Assembly (NCBI GenBank): GCA_902624765.1
Contig: CACNYO010000009.1
Coordinates: 1 to 38,320 of the forward strand
Direction: 5' to 3'
DNA from: an uncultured SAR86 cluster bacterium
GTDB taxonomy: Bacteria; Pseudomonadota; Gammaproteobacteria; Magnimaribacterales; AG-339-G14
Length of the DNA: 38,320 nucleotides
This document shows, piece by piece, positions 10,777 to 22,563 of the stretch (positions are counted from its first letter, which is position 1; each line of letters begins with the position of its first letter). The position numbers were made by a program, and so were the translations under genes. The notes under the pieces were generated by a model. It was not told the origin of the DNA. It did not search any database and saw only the letters and a list, made by a program, of their open reading frames with translations.

Positions 10777-11736
10777 ATGCCAAAAAAAATTTCAATTAAC
10801 TTCGAGGTCAACGCTGAAGAGTCAGGAAAAAGAATAGATGTAATCGTATCCAAGAGACATCCAGAGTTCTCAAGAATGCAAATTAAAAAGTTTATTGAAC
10901 TAGATTTTTTGTCTATTGATAATCAAACAATTTCCAAAGTAAGCGAAAAAGCTTCAATTGGAAGTAAGATAAATTTATCTGGTCTAATTGATGCAGCAGT
11001 TGAAGATCTTCCTGAAGATATTGAGATTGAAATAAAAAAGCATACAGAGGATTTCATAGTTATAAATAAAGCTCCAGGAATTGTTGTTCATCCGGGCTCA
11101 GGAAATAGATCAGGAACGATTCTCAACAGCTTATTATTTAACTTTCCAGAGCTCGCAGATCTACCACGAGCTGGAATAATTCATCGTTTAGACAAAGATA
11201 CTTCTGGACTAATGGTTATTGCAAGAAATGAGAAGGCTTATAAACACTTGTCAGATCAAATCTCCTCCAGAACCGTTAGAAGGGGATATGACTTAGTTGT
11301 AATTGGAAAAACGTTGAGAGCAGGAACTTTGGACTTCCCAATTGGGAGGCATCGTACGGTGAGAACAAAACAATCAGTTACAGAAAAAGGAAAAGAAGCA
11401 ATTACTAAATTTAAAGTATTAGAATTTTTGGGATTTTACACTTACATCCGAGCTTATTTAGAAACAGGCAGAACTCATCAAATTAGAGTCCATTTCAGCC
11501 ATATTAAACATCCTCTCGTTGGAGACAAAACTTATGGAACAAGTCAAAGATTTGCAAAAAATACTTCAGACGATTTGAAAGATTTTATTATCAAGTTTCC
11601 GAGACAGGCCCTACATGCTAGAGAACTTTCTTTTATAGATCCCTCGACTAATGAAACAGTTAATTTTGAAAGCGAAATTCCTGAAGATTTTCAAAGTTTA
11701 TTGGATCGTCTAAAAACCAATGAAAACTTGACTTAA
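10777..11736 (+). CDS. rluD: Ribosomal large subunit pseudouridine synthase D
   Basis: 319 aa; S4-like N-terminus, IVVHPGSGNRSGT, GIIHRLDKDTSGLMVIARNEKAY, LETGRTHQIRVHF; located next to bamD. Confidence 0.93.
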   Translation: MPKKISINFEVNAEESGKRIDVIVSKRHPEFSRMQIKKFIELDFLSIDNQTISKVSEKASIGSKINLSGLIDAAVEDLPEDIEIEIKKHTEDFIVINKAPGIVVHPGSGNRSGTILNSLLFNFPELADLPRAGIIHRLDKDTSGLMVIARNEKAYKHLSDQISSRTVRRGYDLVVIGKTLRAGTLDFPIGRHRTVRTKQSVTEKGKEAITKFKVLEFLGFYTYIRAYLETGRTHQIRVHFSHIKHPLVGDKTYGTSQRFAKNTSDDLKDFIIKFPRQALHARELSFIDPSTNETVNFESEIPEDFQSLLDRLKTNENLT

Positions 11737-11784
11737 AGGCTTCTAGTGTCACAATTCGAATCTTTTTAAAACTGTTTAATAAAT

Positions 11785-13518
11785 ATGAAGAAAGAATCAG
11801 GCGGATCTGCGCTTATCAGAGCTTTGGCAGATGAAAATGTAGAGCTTCTCTTTGGATATCCTGGAGGAGCTGCTCTTCATATTTACGATGCAATCTATCA
11901 ACAGGATAAAGTTCAGCATATTTTAGTTAGGCATGAACAGGCTGCAGTCCATGCAGCTGATGGTTATGCCAGAGCTACCGGCAAAGTCGGAACTGTTCTT
12001 GTAACATCAGGTCCTGGAGCGACAAACGCAATAACTGGTATTGCAACTGCATATATGGACTCTATTCCATTGGTAGTGATTTCAGGTCAGGTTGCAAGCC
12101 ATTTAATAGGAACAGACGCCTTCCAAGAAACAGACATGATGGGAATTTCCCGACCCATCGTAAAACATAGCTTTCTGATTCAAAGCCCAGAAGAGATACC
12201 AGAGGTTGTTAAAAAGGCTTTTATTATTGCGAAAACAGGAAAGCCGGGACCAGTTGTAATTGATGTACCCAAGGATATGACAGATCCGAACCATCTTTTT
12301 GATTATCAGTATCCCAAAGATATAAAAATGAGATCTTATTCAGTCCCCTCTGAGGTAGAAGAAAGTAATATAGATGAGGCAGTTTCATTATTAGAGAAAG
12401 CAAAAAAGCCTGTTCTATATGCGGGCGGCGGGATCATTCAAGGTAATGCATCTGAGGAACTTAAAAAGTTAGCGAAAATCATGAATGCCCCTGTGACAAA
12501 TACACTAATGGGTTTGGGAGCCTTTCCTGCAACTCATGAAAACTTTATTGGAATGTTGGGAATGCATGGAACCTATGAAGCTAATATGGCAATGCATGAA
12601 GCTGATTTAATCTTTGCTTTGGGTTCAAGATTCGATGATAGAACTACAAACAATCCTCAGAAATACTCATTAAATGCCAAAAAAATTCACTTAGATTGTG
12701 ATTACGGTTCTATAGAAAAGATTATAAATGTCGATGTATCTCTAAATGGAGATGCTAAAAAGATTCTTAAGCAAATTCTCAATAAAATAAATACAAAAAA
12801 CATTGATAAAGCATCAATAGATATCTGGAATAAGGAGATTCTTAACTGGAGAGAAACTCATGGTCTTAATCATGATCTTCTTGATAAAAAGTTTCATCAG
12901 AAACAAATCCTTCCTCAACAAGTAATACAGTCTCTTTATAAGTCTACAAACGGTAAGGCATTTATAACTTCCGATGTTGGCCAACACCAAATGTTTGCTG
13001 CTCAGTATTATAAATTTGATGAACCAAGGAAATGGATTAACTCTGGCGGTCTTGGAACTATGGGATTTGGTCTGCCTTCTGCCATGGGTGTTAAATTTGC
13101 TTTCCCTGATGAGGATGTTGTTTGTGTGACCGGAGAAGGCAGCATTCAAATGTGTATTCAGGAGCTATCTACTTGTATGCAGTATGGATTGCCTGTGAAA
13201 ATAATTAATCTCAATAACAGAGCTTTGGGAATGGTTAAGCAGTGGCAGGATATGCAATACGGTGGAAGGTATTCCAGTATTCTCTACGAAGATTCTTTAC
13301 CTGATTTCGTCAAGCTTGCAGAATCATATGGACATGTGGGTATGAAGGTAGAGGATATCAGTGAGTTAGAAGAAAGAATGGACGAATGTATTTCCATGAA
13401 AGATAAACTTGTATTCATGGATGTATATGTTGATCCAGATGAGCATGTATACCCGATGCTTGAAGCCGGCGGCAATATGTCTGAAATGCGAGTTAGTAAA
13501 ACTAAAAAGACTTTTTAA
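11785..13518 (+). CDS. ilvB: Acetolactate synthase large subunit
   Basis: 577 aa; LFGYPGGAALHIYDAIY, RHEQAAVHAADGYARATGKVGT, TSGPGATNAITGIATAYMDSIPLV, MGFGLPSAMGVKFAFP. Confidence 0.96.
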   Translation: MKKESGGSALIRALADENVELLFGYPGGAALHIYDAIYQQDKVQHILVRHEQAAVHAADGYARATGKVGTVLVTSGPGATNAITGIATAYMDSIPLVVISGQVASHLIGTDAFQETDMMGISRPIVKHSFLIQSPEEIPEVVKKAFIIAKTGKPGPVVIDVPKDMTDPNHLFDYQYPKDIKMRSYSVPSEVEESNIDEAVSLLEKAKKPVLYAGGGIIQGNASEELKKLAKIMNAPVTNTLMGLGAFPATHENFIGMLGMHGTYEANMAMHEADLIFALGSRFDDRTTNNPQKYSLNAKKIHLDCDYGSIEKIINVDVSLNGDAKKILKQILNKINTKNIDKASIDIWNKEILNWRETHGLNHDLLDKKFHQKQILPQQVIQSLYKSTNGKAFITSDVGQHQMFAAQYYKFDEPRKWINSGGLGTMGFGLPSAMGVKFAFPDEDVVCVTGEGSIQMCIQELSTCMQYGLPVKIINLNNRALGMVKQWQDMQYGGRYSSILYEDSLPDFVKLAESYGHVGMKVEDISELEERMDECISMKDKLVFMDVYVDPDEHVYPMLEAGGNMSEMRVSKTKKTF

Positions 13519-13519
13519 T

Positions 13520-14032
13520 ATGAGTCACATATCGATCTTAATGGAAAATCAACCGGGAGCTCTCTCTAGGGTTGTAGGTTTATTTTCACAAAGAGGTTAC
13601 AACATAGACTCTTTATCAGTCGCTCCTACTAACGATTCATCTTTATCAAGGCTCACCATGGTTGTTAAAGAAGAAGAAAGCGTAATATCTCAAATACTCA
13701 AACAATTAAACAAAGTAATTGATGTTGTAGAAGTTCAGAATCTGTCCGAAATTGAATCTGTCTCACTGGAAATTGCTATTGTTAAATTAAAAATTACCGA
13801 GAAAGAAGCAAAAAAAATTATTGAAAGTGCTTTTCCTGTTGTTGGAGAAATTATTAATCACAAAGATGAATTTGTAATGATTAAACTTATTGGTTCCAAC
13901 CATGAAGTTGATGATTTTCTTCTTTCTTTAAATAAGCAAAAGTTTTTAGAGGTTACCAGATCAGGTCTGCTTGGAATGGGGACAGGTGAAAACTTTCTCA
14001 TTTCAGAAAGTGAAACTACAATTGAGTATTAG
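13520..14032 (+). CDS. ilvN: Acetolactate synthase small subunit
   Basis: ACT domain MSHISILMENQPGALSRVVGLFSQRGYNIDSLSVAPTND from the in-frame ATG at 13520; the ORF-track start at 13409 lies inside ilvB. Confidence 0.94.
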   Translation: MSHISILMENQPGALSRVVGLFSQRGYNIDSLSVAPTNDSSLSRLTMVVKEEESVISQILKQLNKVIDVVEVQNLSEIESVSLEIAIVKLKITEKEAKKIIESAFPVVGEIINHKDEFVMIKLIGSNHEVDDFLLSLNKQKFLEVTRSGLLGMGTGENFLISESETTIEY

Positions 14033-16597
<2,565 letters not shown>

Positions 16598-16601
<4 letters not shown>

Positions 16602-18238
16602 ATCCTCAGCACAAAACAGGATTTATTGTCTTTGCTTTGGCGTTGGTTCTGATTGGTTTGAATTATTTAGATCCTGTAATTGTTCTAAATAACTTTATTT
16701 TTATTGGTCTAAATAGTGCGGGAGCTTTTATAAATCAATCAGCTCTCACTTTTCTTACCGAATTTGGTAATGCAGCCGTACTGATGATTGCATCAGTAAT
16801 CCCAATATATTACTCAAGAAAATTTTTCAGGTTAATCATCTCATCTACACTGATTGGAATCTTGTTCTCAAGGGGATTAAAAATTTTACTGGATATTCCA
16901 AGACCAGGAGCAATCCTGCCAAGAGAAGAATTTTTTGTTGTTGAGCCTCTTTTGACCTCTCAATCCGTGCCTTCCGGACATGCATTTAGTCTCTTTTTAT
17001 TTTTCTCTTGTTTGGTTGTCTCAGGCATGATTAAAAAAAATTATTTTGTACTGTTAATTTTCGCCTTTTCACTTATTGCTTTTACAAGGATCTTAGTTGG
17101 AGCTCACTGGCCAATGGATATTCTGATCGGGGCTTCTTTGGGTTTTAGCTTGCCTTTACTCTTAGCTTCATCGACAAACAGATCGTCAAAAATTTTGGAT
17201 ACTTTATATTCGGTATTTTTCATTATTTTATTAAGCATCGCACTTTACACAATTCTCATTGGCAATTTTTCTACCTATGATTTTGCAAATGAAATCGGTT
17301 GGTTATACATTCTTATTTTCTTGGGTCCCCTTTTATTTCTTAATTTACTGAAGATAGAGAACATTTTTAGTTTTGCTTTGGACTATTTCACCAAAATTAA
17401 GGTATCTCAGAGTAATTTTTTTAAAATCTTTATGCCTTTGCTTATTTCTTCCACATTCATATATTTAATCTATCAATATGGATCTTTTAGTTCCTTTCTT
17501 TTTATGACAGAAAATTTGGATTTTCTCCTAGTATCTATTGCATTAGGTCTTTTGGTTTTAAGCCTATTGATAAGGGCTGTTCGAATTAGAAGATTTTTTA
17601 AAAAGGAAACAAAGAGTCTAGGAGTTATGCGAATCACTTTCTTGCATAACTTTTTAAATAATTTCTTACCTATGCGAATTGGAGAATTTTCTTTTCCTTT
17701 GCTTTTGAGAGAATCTTATGGAATCGATAATAAGATATCCCTCAGGGCACTTTTTATTTTCAGGATCACAGATCTTCTATCAATCATTTTCTTGTCTTTA
17801 TTTGTCTTTCTTAGTTTTTACTATTCTTTAATGCTTAACTTTTTAATTTTAGTTGCTTGGTACTTGGGAGTAAGCTATTTATTGCAAGAAAGAGATATTA
17901 AAAAAAATCTTTTTGAAAAAATTGAAATTTTGATTTTGTCTTTGCTAGCTTGGTGCATAAAAATATTTGCACTCACTTATCTTCTGTTATCTTTGATTTC
18001 AGTAAGCTTAGAAAGTTCTTTCGTTGCCGTCATTTTTGGTGAATTAACATCAATCCTACCCATCCATGGCTTTGCAGGAACGGGGACATATGAGGGAGGT
18101 ATTATATTTGGACTAAATTCTTTTGATAAAAATATTAATATCGATTCAATGATCAGCGCTTCTTTATTGGTCCACTTTACTGTTCTTTTATATAGTCTTA
18201 TCCTTGCAATTGTTTCAACATTCATTAAGAAGACATGA
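16598..18238 (+). CDS. Fusion: N-terminal PAP2 phosphatase domain plus C-terminal LPG_synthase_TM/UPF0104 flippase-like domain
   Basis: 546 aa; PAP2 motifs KILLDIPRP, PSGHAF, TRILVGAHWPMD; C-terminal half AVRIRRFFKK...FLHNFLNNFLPMRIGEFSFPLLLRESYG...IFGELTSILPIHGFAGTGTYEGG resembles UPF0104/AglD-like membrane proteins. Confidence 0.78.
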
Positions 18239-19185
18239 AAATTTATTTAAGCATTGTTGTTCCTGTTTACAACGAGGAAGAAAATATAAAGCCTCTCGTC
18301 GAAGAGATTTATCAATCGATGGAATCTCTAGACAAAGAATGGGAATTACTCATTGTTGATGATTCAAGCAAAGATAATACTGGAGATATATGTGAATCAA
18401 TTGCCAAAGTAAAAAAAGAAGTCAGGTACCTGCAGTTGGGAAGGAATTCAGGTCAAACAGCTGCTATGCAAGCAGGTTTTGACCATGTGCAAGGAAAATA
18501 CATAGCAACTTTGGACGGCGATCTTCAAAACGATCCGAAGGATATTTTAAGACTCCTGAATAGGCTAAAAGAAGAAAAGCTAGATTTAATTGTTGGATGG
18601 AGAAAAGATAGAAAAGATCCCTTTCTTAGAAGTCTCATATCAAAGATGGCAAATTCTTTAATTGGCTGGTCAACTGATATTAAGCTCCATGATTACGGAT
18701 GTAGCTTAAAGGTCTACAGAAATAAAACCCTCAAAGCTGTTCAATTGTACGGCGAAATGCACCGGTTAATTCCTGCTTGGATGAGTCTCTATACCGATAA
18801 GGCCAGGATAAGCGAAGATGAAGTAAATCATAGACCCAGAATTGCTGGCGAGAGCAAATATGGGTTTGGAAGAATTGCTAGGGTGCCTTTAGATTTATTT
18901 TCAATTATATTTTTCCAAAGATTTTTATCTAAACCAGCTCACTTTTTTGGTTTTCCTGGTTTAGTTTTTTTGGTTATTGGAATAATTATCTTATTTGCAT
19001 TAAGTGCCCAAAAAATTATGCTTGGCATAGACTTAGGCGACAGACCTCTTTTTTACGGCGGAATACTTTCTGTTGTGTTTGGAACCCAGCTTTTAACAAC
19101 CGGTTTATTGGCTGAAGTGGTCGTCAGAATTTACTTTTCGAATAAAAACCGTCCTTATGTGATTAGAAGGGATTCTGAGAATTAA
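18235..19185 (+). CDS. GT2 polyprenyl-phosphate glycosyltransferase (GtrB/ArnC/DPM1-like)
   Basis: 316 aa; LSIVVPVYNEEENIKPLVEEI, LLIVDDSSKDNTG, QTAAMQAGFDHVQGKYIATLDGDLQNDP, two C-terminal TM helices. Confidence 0.9.
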   Translation: MKIYLSIVVPVYNEEENIKPLVEEIYQSMESLDKEWELLIVDDSSKDNTGDICESIAKVKKEVRYLQLGRNSGQTAAMQAGFDHVQGKYIATLDGDLQNDPKDILRLLNRLKEEKLDLIVGWRKDRKDPFLRSLISKMANSLIGWSTDIKLHDYGCSLKVYRNKTLKAVQLYGEMHRLIPAWMSLYTDKARISEDEVNHRPRIAGESKYGFGRIARVPLDLFSIIFFQRFLSKPAHFFGFPGLVFLVIGIIILFALSAQKIMLGIDLGDRPLFYGGILSVVFGTQLLTTGLLAEVVVRIYFSNKNRPYVIRRDSEN

Positions 19186-19237
19186 TTTAACTTTATTTAT
19201 TGATAATAGCTTGCTAAGGTTGCATTCCATTTCATAT

Positions 19238-19314
<77 letters not shown>

Positions 19315-19473
19315 TTTTCACTTTTTAAATAGATCCTTTATAAGAGCTTTATCAAGATTTCTCAGTATGTAATTAATTTTTCTAATTCTTAATGACCACA
19401 TCGTGGAAGGTTAGTAGAGGAGGGGAAGTAGTAATATCCTATTATCAATCCTTTTGTAAATATAAAAAAATAT

Positions 19474-19503
19474 TTGACAACTATATTTGGGCCCAGTTAT
19501 TAT
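19474..19503 (+). promoter_or_regulatory. Putative sigma70-type promoter upstream of the DGQHR gene
   Basis: TTGACA (19474-19479), 18 nt spacer, TATTAT (19498-19503), followed by an SD-like AGGAGA before ATG 19532. Confidence 0.45.
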
Positions 19504-19531
19504 AACTATATATAACTTACAGGAGAAAAAA

Positions 19532-20794
19532 ATGAGTAATAAAATTGAATTTAATTTGATAAAGGTTCTGAATATTTTCGGTATTGATTTCTACAATGGT
19601 GCAATTTCAGTAGCAGATCTTTTGGAGATTATGGATGTAGCAGAATTTAATCCCTGGGAATCACCTTTGAAGGGATATCAGAGAAAGCTAAATGATGCCA
19701 AGGTAAATGCAATAGCAGAAAGAACAATATTAAATTTAGGAAGTCCTGAAGCCTTGGTAGATGCAATCAACCTAAATATCAGGGAAAAAGATGCTGTTGC
19801 TTATATCAAGCCCATTGATAAGAAAAATGACGGTTACGGTGGGTTTCATACTCTTACTTACATTCCGACATTAGGTAAGGCTTTCTTGGTGGATGGCCAA
19901 CACAGGGCAAAAGGATTACAGGCAGCTGTTAGCAAACTAAGAGATGACAAAAAATTTAATGAGATGAATCAATTACTTAATACTTATATAAATATATGTC
20001 TCACTCTGACAGAAGATATTTATAAAGAGGCTTATACATTTTATTTAATTAATCAATACGCTAAAAATGTTTCTCCTGAAGGAGCAACTAGGTTAATGCT
20101 TGAAGGTTTTGAGAATAATTCAATTGAATTTAAAAACGAAGTTACTAGTGAAAATACTAAAACAACAATTGATGATATTCATAGCGCCAAAATTGCCGAT
20201 ATGTTGTCTGCGAATTCTATTGTTTGGGCAAATAGAATTAAAGATTACAACGAAAAGGGAGCAGGGAAGGTTAGCGTAAGAGCAATGGCCATGATGATAA
20301 AACCCGTTTTTCTGGCTGTAACGAAAGCTCTTAAAGACAGTGGCTCAAAACAAGACCCTATTGACCTTACTTATGAGCTAATTGAGATTTATTGGAAAGC
20401 TATATCTAAAGTTTTTCCCGATATGTTCAATGAAATTAAAGGTAAGAATTTTGGAATAACTAAATCTTCGCAAGCTGAGGTAATGATGAAGGTTCTTAGG
20501 TATATTTTCTTAGTTCACAACACAGAATGGAAACAAAGAGGTTATACATTTGGAGATATTAAAAAAGATGAAAGCTGGATTAAAGTATTAACCACTCTTC
20601 AAAAGTTTAAAGACGAAAATGGTTCTCTTCCTCCTAGGAAAGTTACCGGTCAAGAATGTTGGACTATAGGTACTAGCGGATCTATGGGCAGATACACTAG
20701 TGCAAGTGCAAAGATAAATATTGCCAAGATTTTAGCTGAACATATAGAGAATGAGCTGAAAATATCTAGAAATAATCCTGGATCTTTAATTTGA
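19532..20794 (+). CDS. DGQHR-domain (DndB-like) protein
   Basis: In-frame ATG at 19532 with SD ACAGGAG; KGYQRKLNDAKVNAIAERTI and FLVDGQHRAKGLQAAV (DGQHR codons 19892-19906), the signature of the DGQHR/DndB family. Confidence 0.8.
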   Translation: MSNKIEFNLIKVLNIFGIDFYNGAISVADLLEIMDVAEFNPWESPLKGYQRKLNDAKVNAIAERTILNLGSPEALVDAINLNIREKDAVAYIKPIDKKNDGYGGFHTLTYIPTLGKAFLVDGQHRAKGLQAAVSKLRDDKKFNEMNQLLNTYINICLTLTEDIYKEAYTFYLINQYAKNVSPEGATRLMLEGFENNSIEFKNEVTSENTKTTIDDIHSAKIADMLSANSIVWANRIKDYNEKGAGKVSVRAMAMMIKPVFLAVTKALKDSGSKQDPIDLTYELIEIYWKAISKVFPDMFNEIKGKNFGITKSSQAEVMMKVLRYIFLVHNTEWKQRGYTFGDIKKDESWIKVLTTLQKFKDENGSLPPRKVTGQECWTIGTSGSMGRYTSASAKINIAKILAEHIENELKISRNNPGSLI

Positions 20795-20858
20795 ATAGGG
20801 CTCTTAAGCAAAGAGCATAAATTATGAAAATAGAGCTTATTAATTAACTCTGATTCTT

Positions 20859-20887
20859 TTGACATAAAAACTGTCATAATTTATATT
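20859..20887 (+). promoter_or_regulatory. Putative promoter of the sulfatase gene, overlapped by an inverted repeat
   Basis: TTGACA (20859-20864), 17 nt spacer, TATATT (20882-20887); TGACA-N7-TGTCA inverted repeat at 20860-20876. Confidence 0.5.
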
Positions 20888-20909
20888 TTCCTGACACCAT
20901 CATTGAATA

Positions 20910-22556
20910 ATGCTTAGGAAAACTCTAATCACTTTTGGTCTTCTCGCCATATTAGGCATCACAGCCTGGGAATTTAAAATAAATATACTTATTTGGTCTA
21001 TACCGAAGCTGTCGGCTATTTTTATGCCAGTTCAAGATAATATTCCAACCACTTGGACAGAGGGACCTGAAATTCCTATACAGGATAATCGTCCTAATAT
21101 TATTTTAATTTTGGCTGATGATATGGGATACAACGACATCTCTGCCCATAACGGCGGGGCAGCAGACGGGTCTTTGATAACACCCCATATAGATTCGCTA
21201 GCAGAAAACGGCATCCTCTTTTCAAGAGGATATGCTGCCAATGCTACTTGTGCACCTTCAAGAGCATCCATCATGACAGGGAAATACCCTACAAAATTTG
21301 GATATGAATTTACTCCCGTACCGGCAACAGGAAGATTAATTATGCGATGGCTTGCTGCAGAAGATGACTCAGAACTCAGAGCCAGAGTTGATAGAGAAGT
21401 AGCGACTCGACTACCTCCTCTATGGGAGCAAGGAATGCCAACTGAGCAAGTAACAATTGCAGAGGTTCTTCGTGATGCAGGATACTACACAGCACACATA
21501 GGAAAATGGCATCTTGGCCAAGCTAATGGCATGGATGCACAAAGCCAAGGTTTTAAAGATTCTTTATCTTTGGTGGGGCCTTTGTATGCTCCAGAGGATG
21601 ATCCAGACATAGTAAATGCTAAGTTCGATACCGCAATCGATAGGATGATTTGGGGTATTGGACAGTATTCAGCAATGTTTAACGGAGGCGATTTTTTTGC
21701 TCCAGATAAATATGTCACCGATTACTACACCGATGAAGCTTTGAAGGTTATTGAAAAAAATAAAAACAGACCTTTCTTTTTATATTTAAGTCACTGGGCT
21801 GTTCATAATCCCTTGCAGGCATTGAGAAGTGATGTACAGAACATGAGTCACATGCAAGGACATAATTTACAGGTTTATTCAGGAATGATTGCCGCGCTTG
21901 ATCGAAGCGTAGGGAAAGTTATTGCAAAACTCAAAGAGCTCGAAATCTATGGCAAAACTTTAATTATTTTTACTAGCGATAACGGTGGAGCCGATTATAT
22001 TGAGTTAGAGGATATTAATAAGCCTTACAGAGGTTGGAAGATAAGCTTCTTTGAAGGCGGAATAAGAGTTCCTTATATTGTCAGCTGGCCTGATAAGATA
22101 AATCCTGGTCAAAAATCTAATAGTGCTGTTCATCACTTTGATATTTTTTCTACGATTGCATCTGCTGCGGGCATTGAATCTTCAGAATTAAATGATTTAG
22201 ATGGTGTTAATCTTCTACCTTATATCAATAAAGAAATATCCACTGAACCGCATAAAACGCTTTTTTGGCGCTCAGGAAATCATCAATCTGTATTACATGA
22301 AAATTGGAAATACATAGTCAGTAAACAAGAAAATTTTCACTGGCTTTTTAACACTTCTGTTGATCCAACCGAAAAGAACAATCTTATTGAATCTCATCCT
22401 GAAAAAGCACAACTTCTAAAAAGTTTACTGGCTGAATTTAATTCGGAGCAAGCTGATCCAGTTGTGCCATCAGCATTTGAAGTTCCAATCCTCATAGATA
22501 AATACGATGGACAAAAATATGAGGAAGGAGACGACTATATTTATTGGTCAAACTAA
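20910..22556 (+). CDS. Arylsulfatase-type sulfatase (Cys-type)
   Basis: 548 aa; NIILILADDMGYNDIS, ATCAPSRASIMTGKYPTKFGYE (C-x-P-S-R), HIGKWHLG, FTSDNGG; N-terminal membrane anchor or signal. Confidence 0.92.
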   Translation: MLRKTLITFGLLAILGITAWEFKINILIWSIPKLSAIFMPVQDNIPTTWTEGPEIPIQDNRPNIILILADDMGYNDISAHNGGAADGSLITPHIDSLAENGILFSRGYAANATCAPSRASIMTGKYPTKFGYEFTPVPATGRLIMRWLAAEDDSELRARVDREVATRLPPLWEQGMPTEQVTIAEVLRDAGYYTAHIGKWHLGQANGMDAQSQGFKDSLSLVGPLYAPEDDPDIVNAKFDTAIDRMIWGIGQYSAMFNGGDFFAPDKYVTDYYTDEALKVIEKNKNRPFFLYLSHWAVHNPLQALRSDVQNMSHMQGHNLQVYSGMIAALDRSVGKVIAKLKELEIYGKTLIIFTSDNGGADYIELEDINKPYRGWKISFFEGGIRVPYIVSWPDKINPGQKSNSAVHHFDIFSTIASAAGIESSELNDLDGVNLLPYINKEISTEPHKTLFWRSGNHQSVLHENWKYIVSKQENFHWLFNTSVDPTEKNNLIESHPEKAQLLKSLLAEFNSEQADPVVPSAFEVPILIDKYDGQKYEEGDDYIYWSN

Positions 22557-22563
22557 AAATTAA

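Noticed and set aside
12814-13149. Antisense ORF (111 aa) within ilvB
   Set aside because: Opposite conserved ThDP-binding region codons of ilvB; no family resemblance.
13409-13519. N-terminal extension of the ilvN ORF in the track
   Set aside because: It lies in another frame within the ilvB 3' end; the ACT domain starts at ATG 13520.
19392-19505. 37-codon ORF MTTSWKVSRGGEVVISYYQSFCKYKKIFDNYIWAQLL between tRNA-Ile and the DGQHR gene
   Set aside because: No SD sequence, overlaps the putative promoter, and could be chance in AT-rich DNA; possibly a gene remnant but unsupported.
20800-20816. GCTCTT-AAGCA-AAGAGC hairpin after the DGQHR gene as an intrinsic terminator
   Set aside because: Only a 6 bp stem with no T-run after it; too weak to call.
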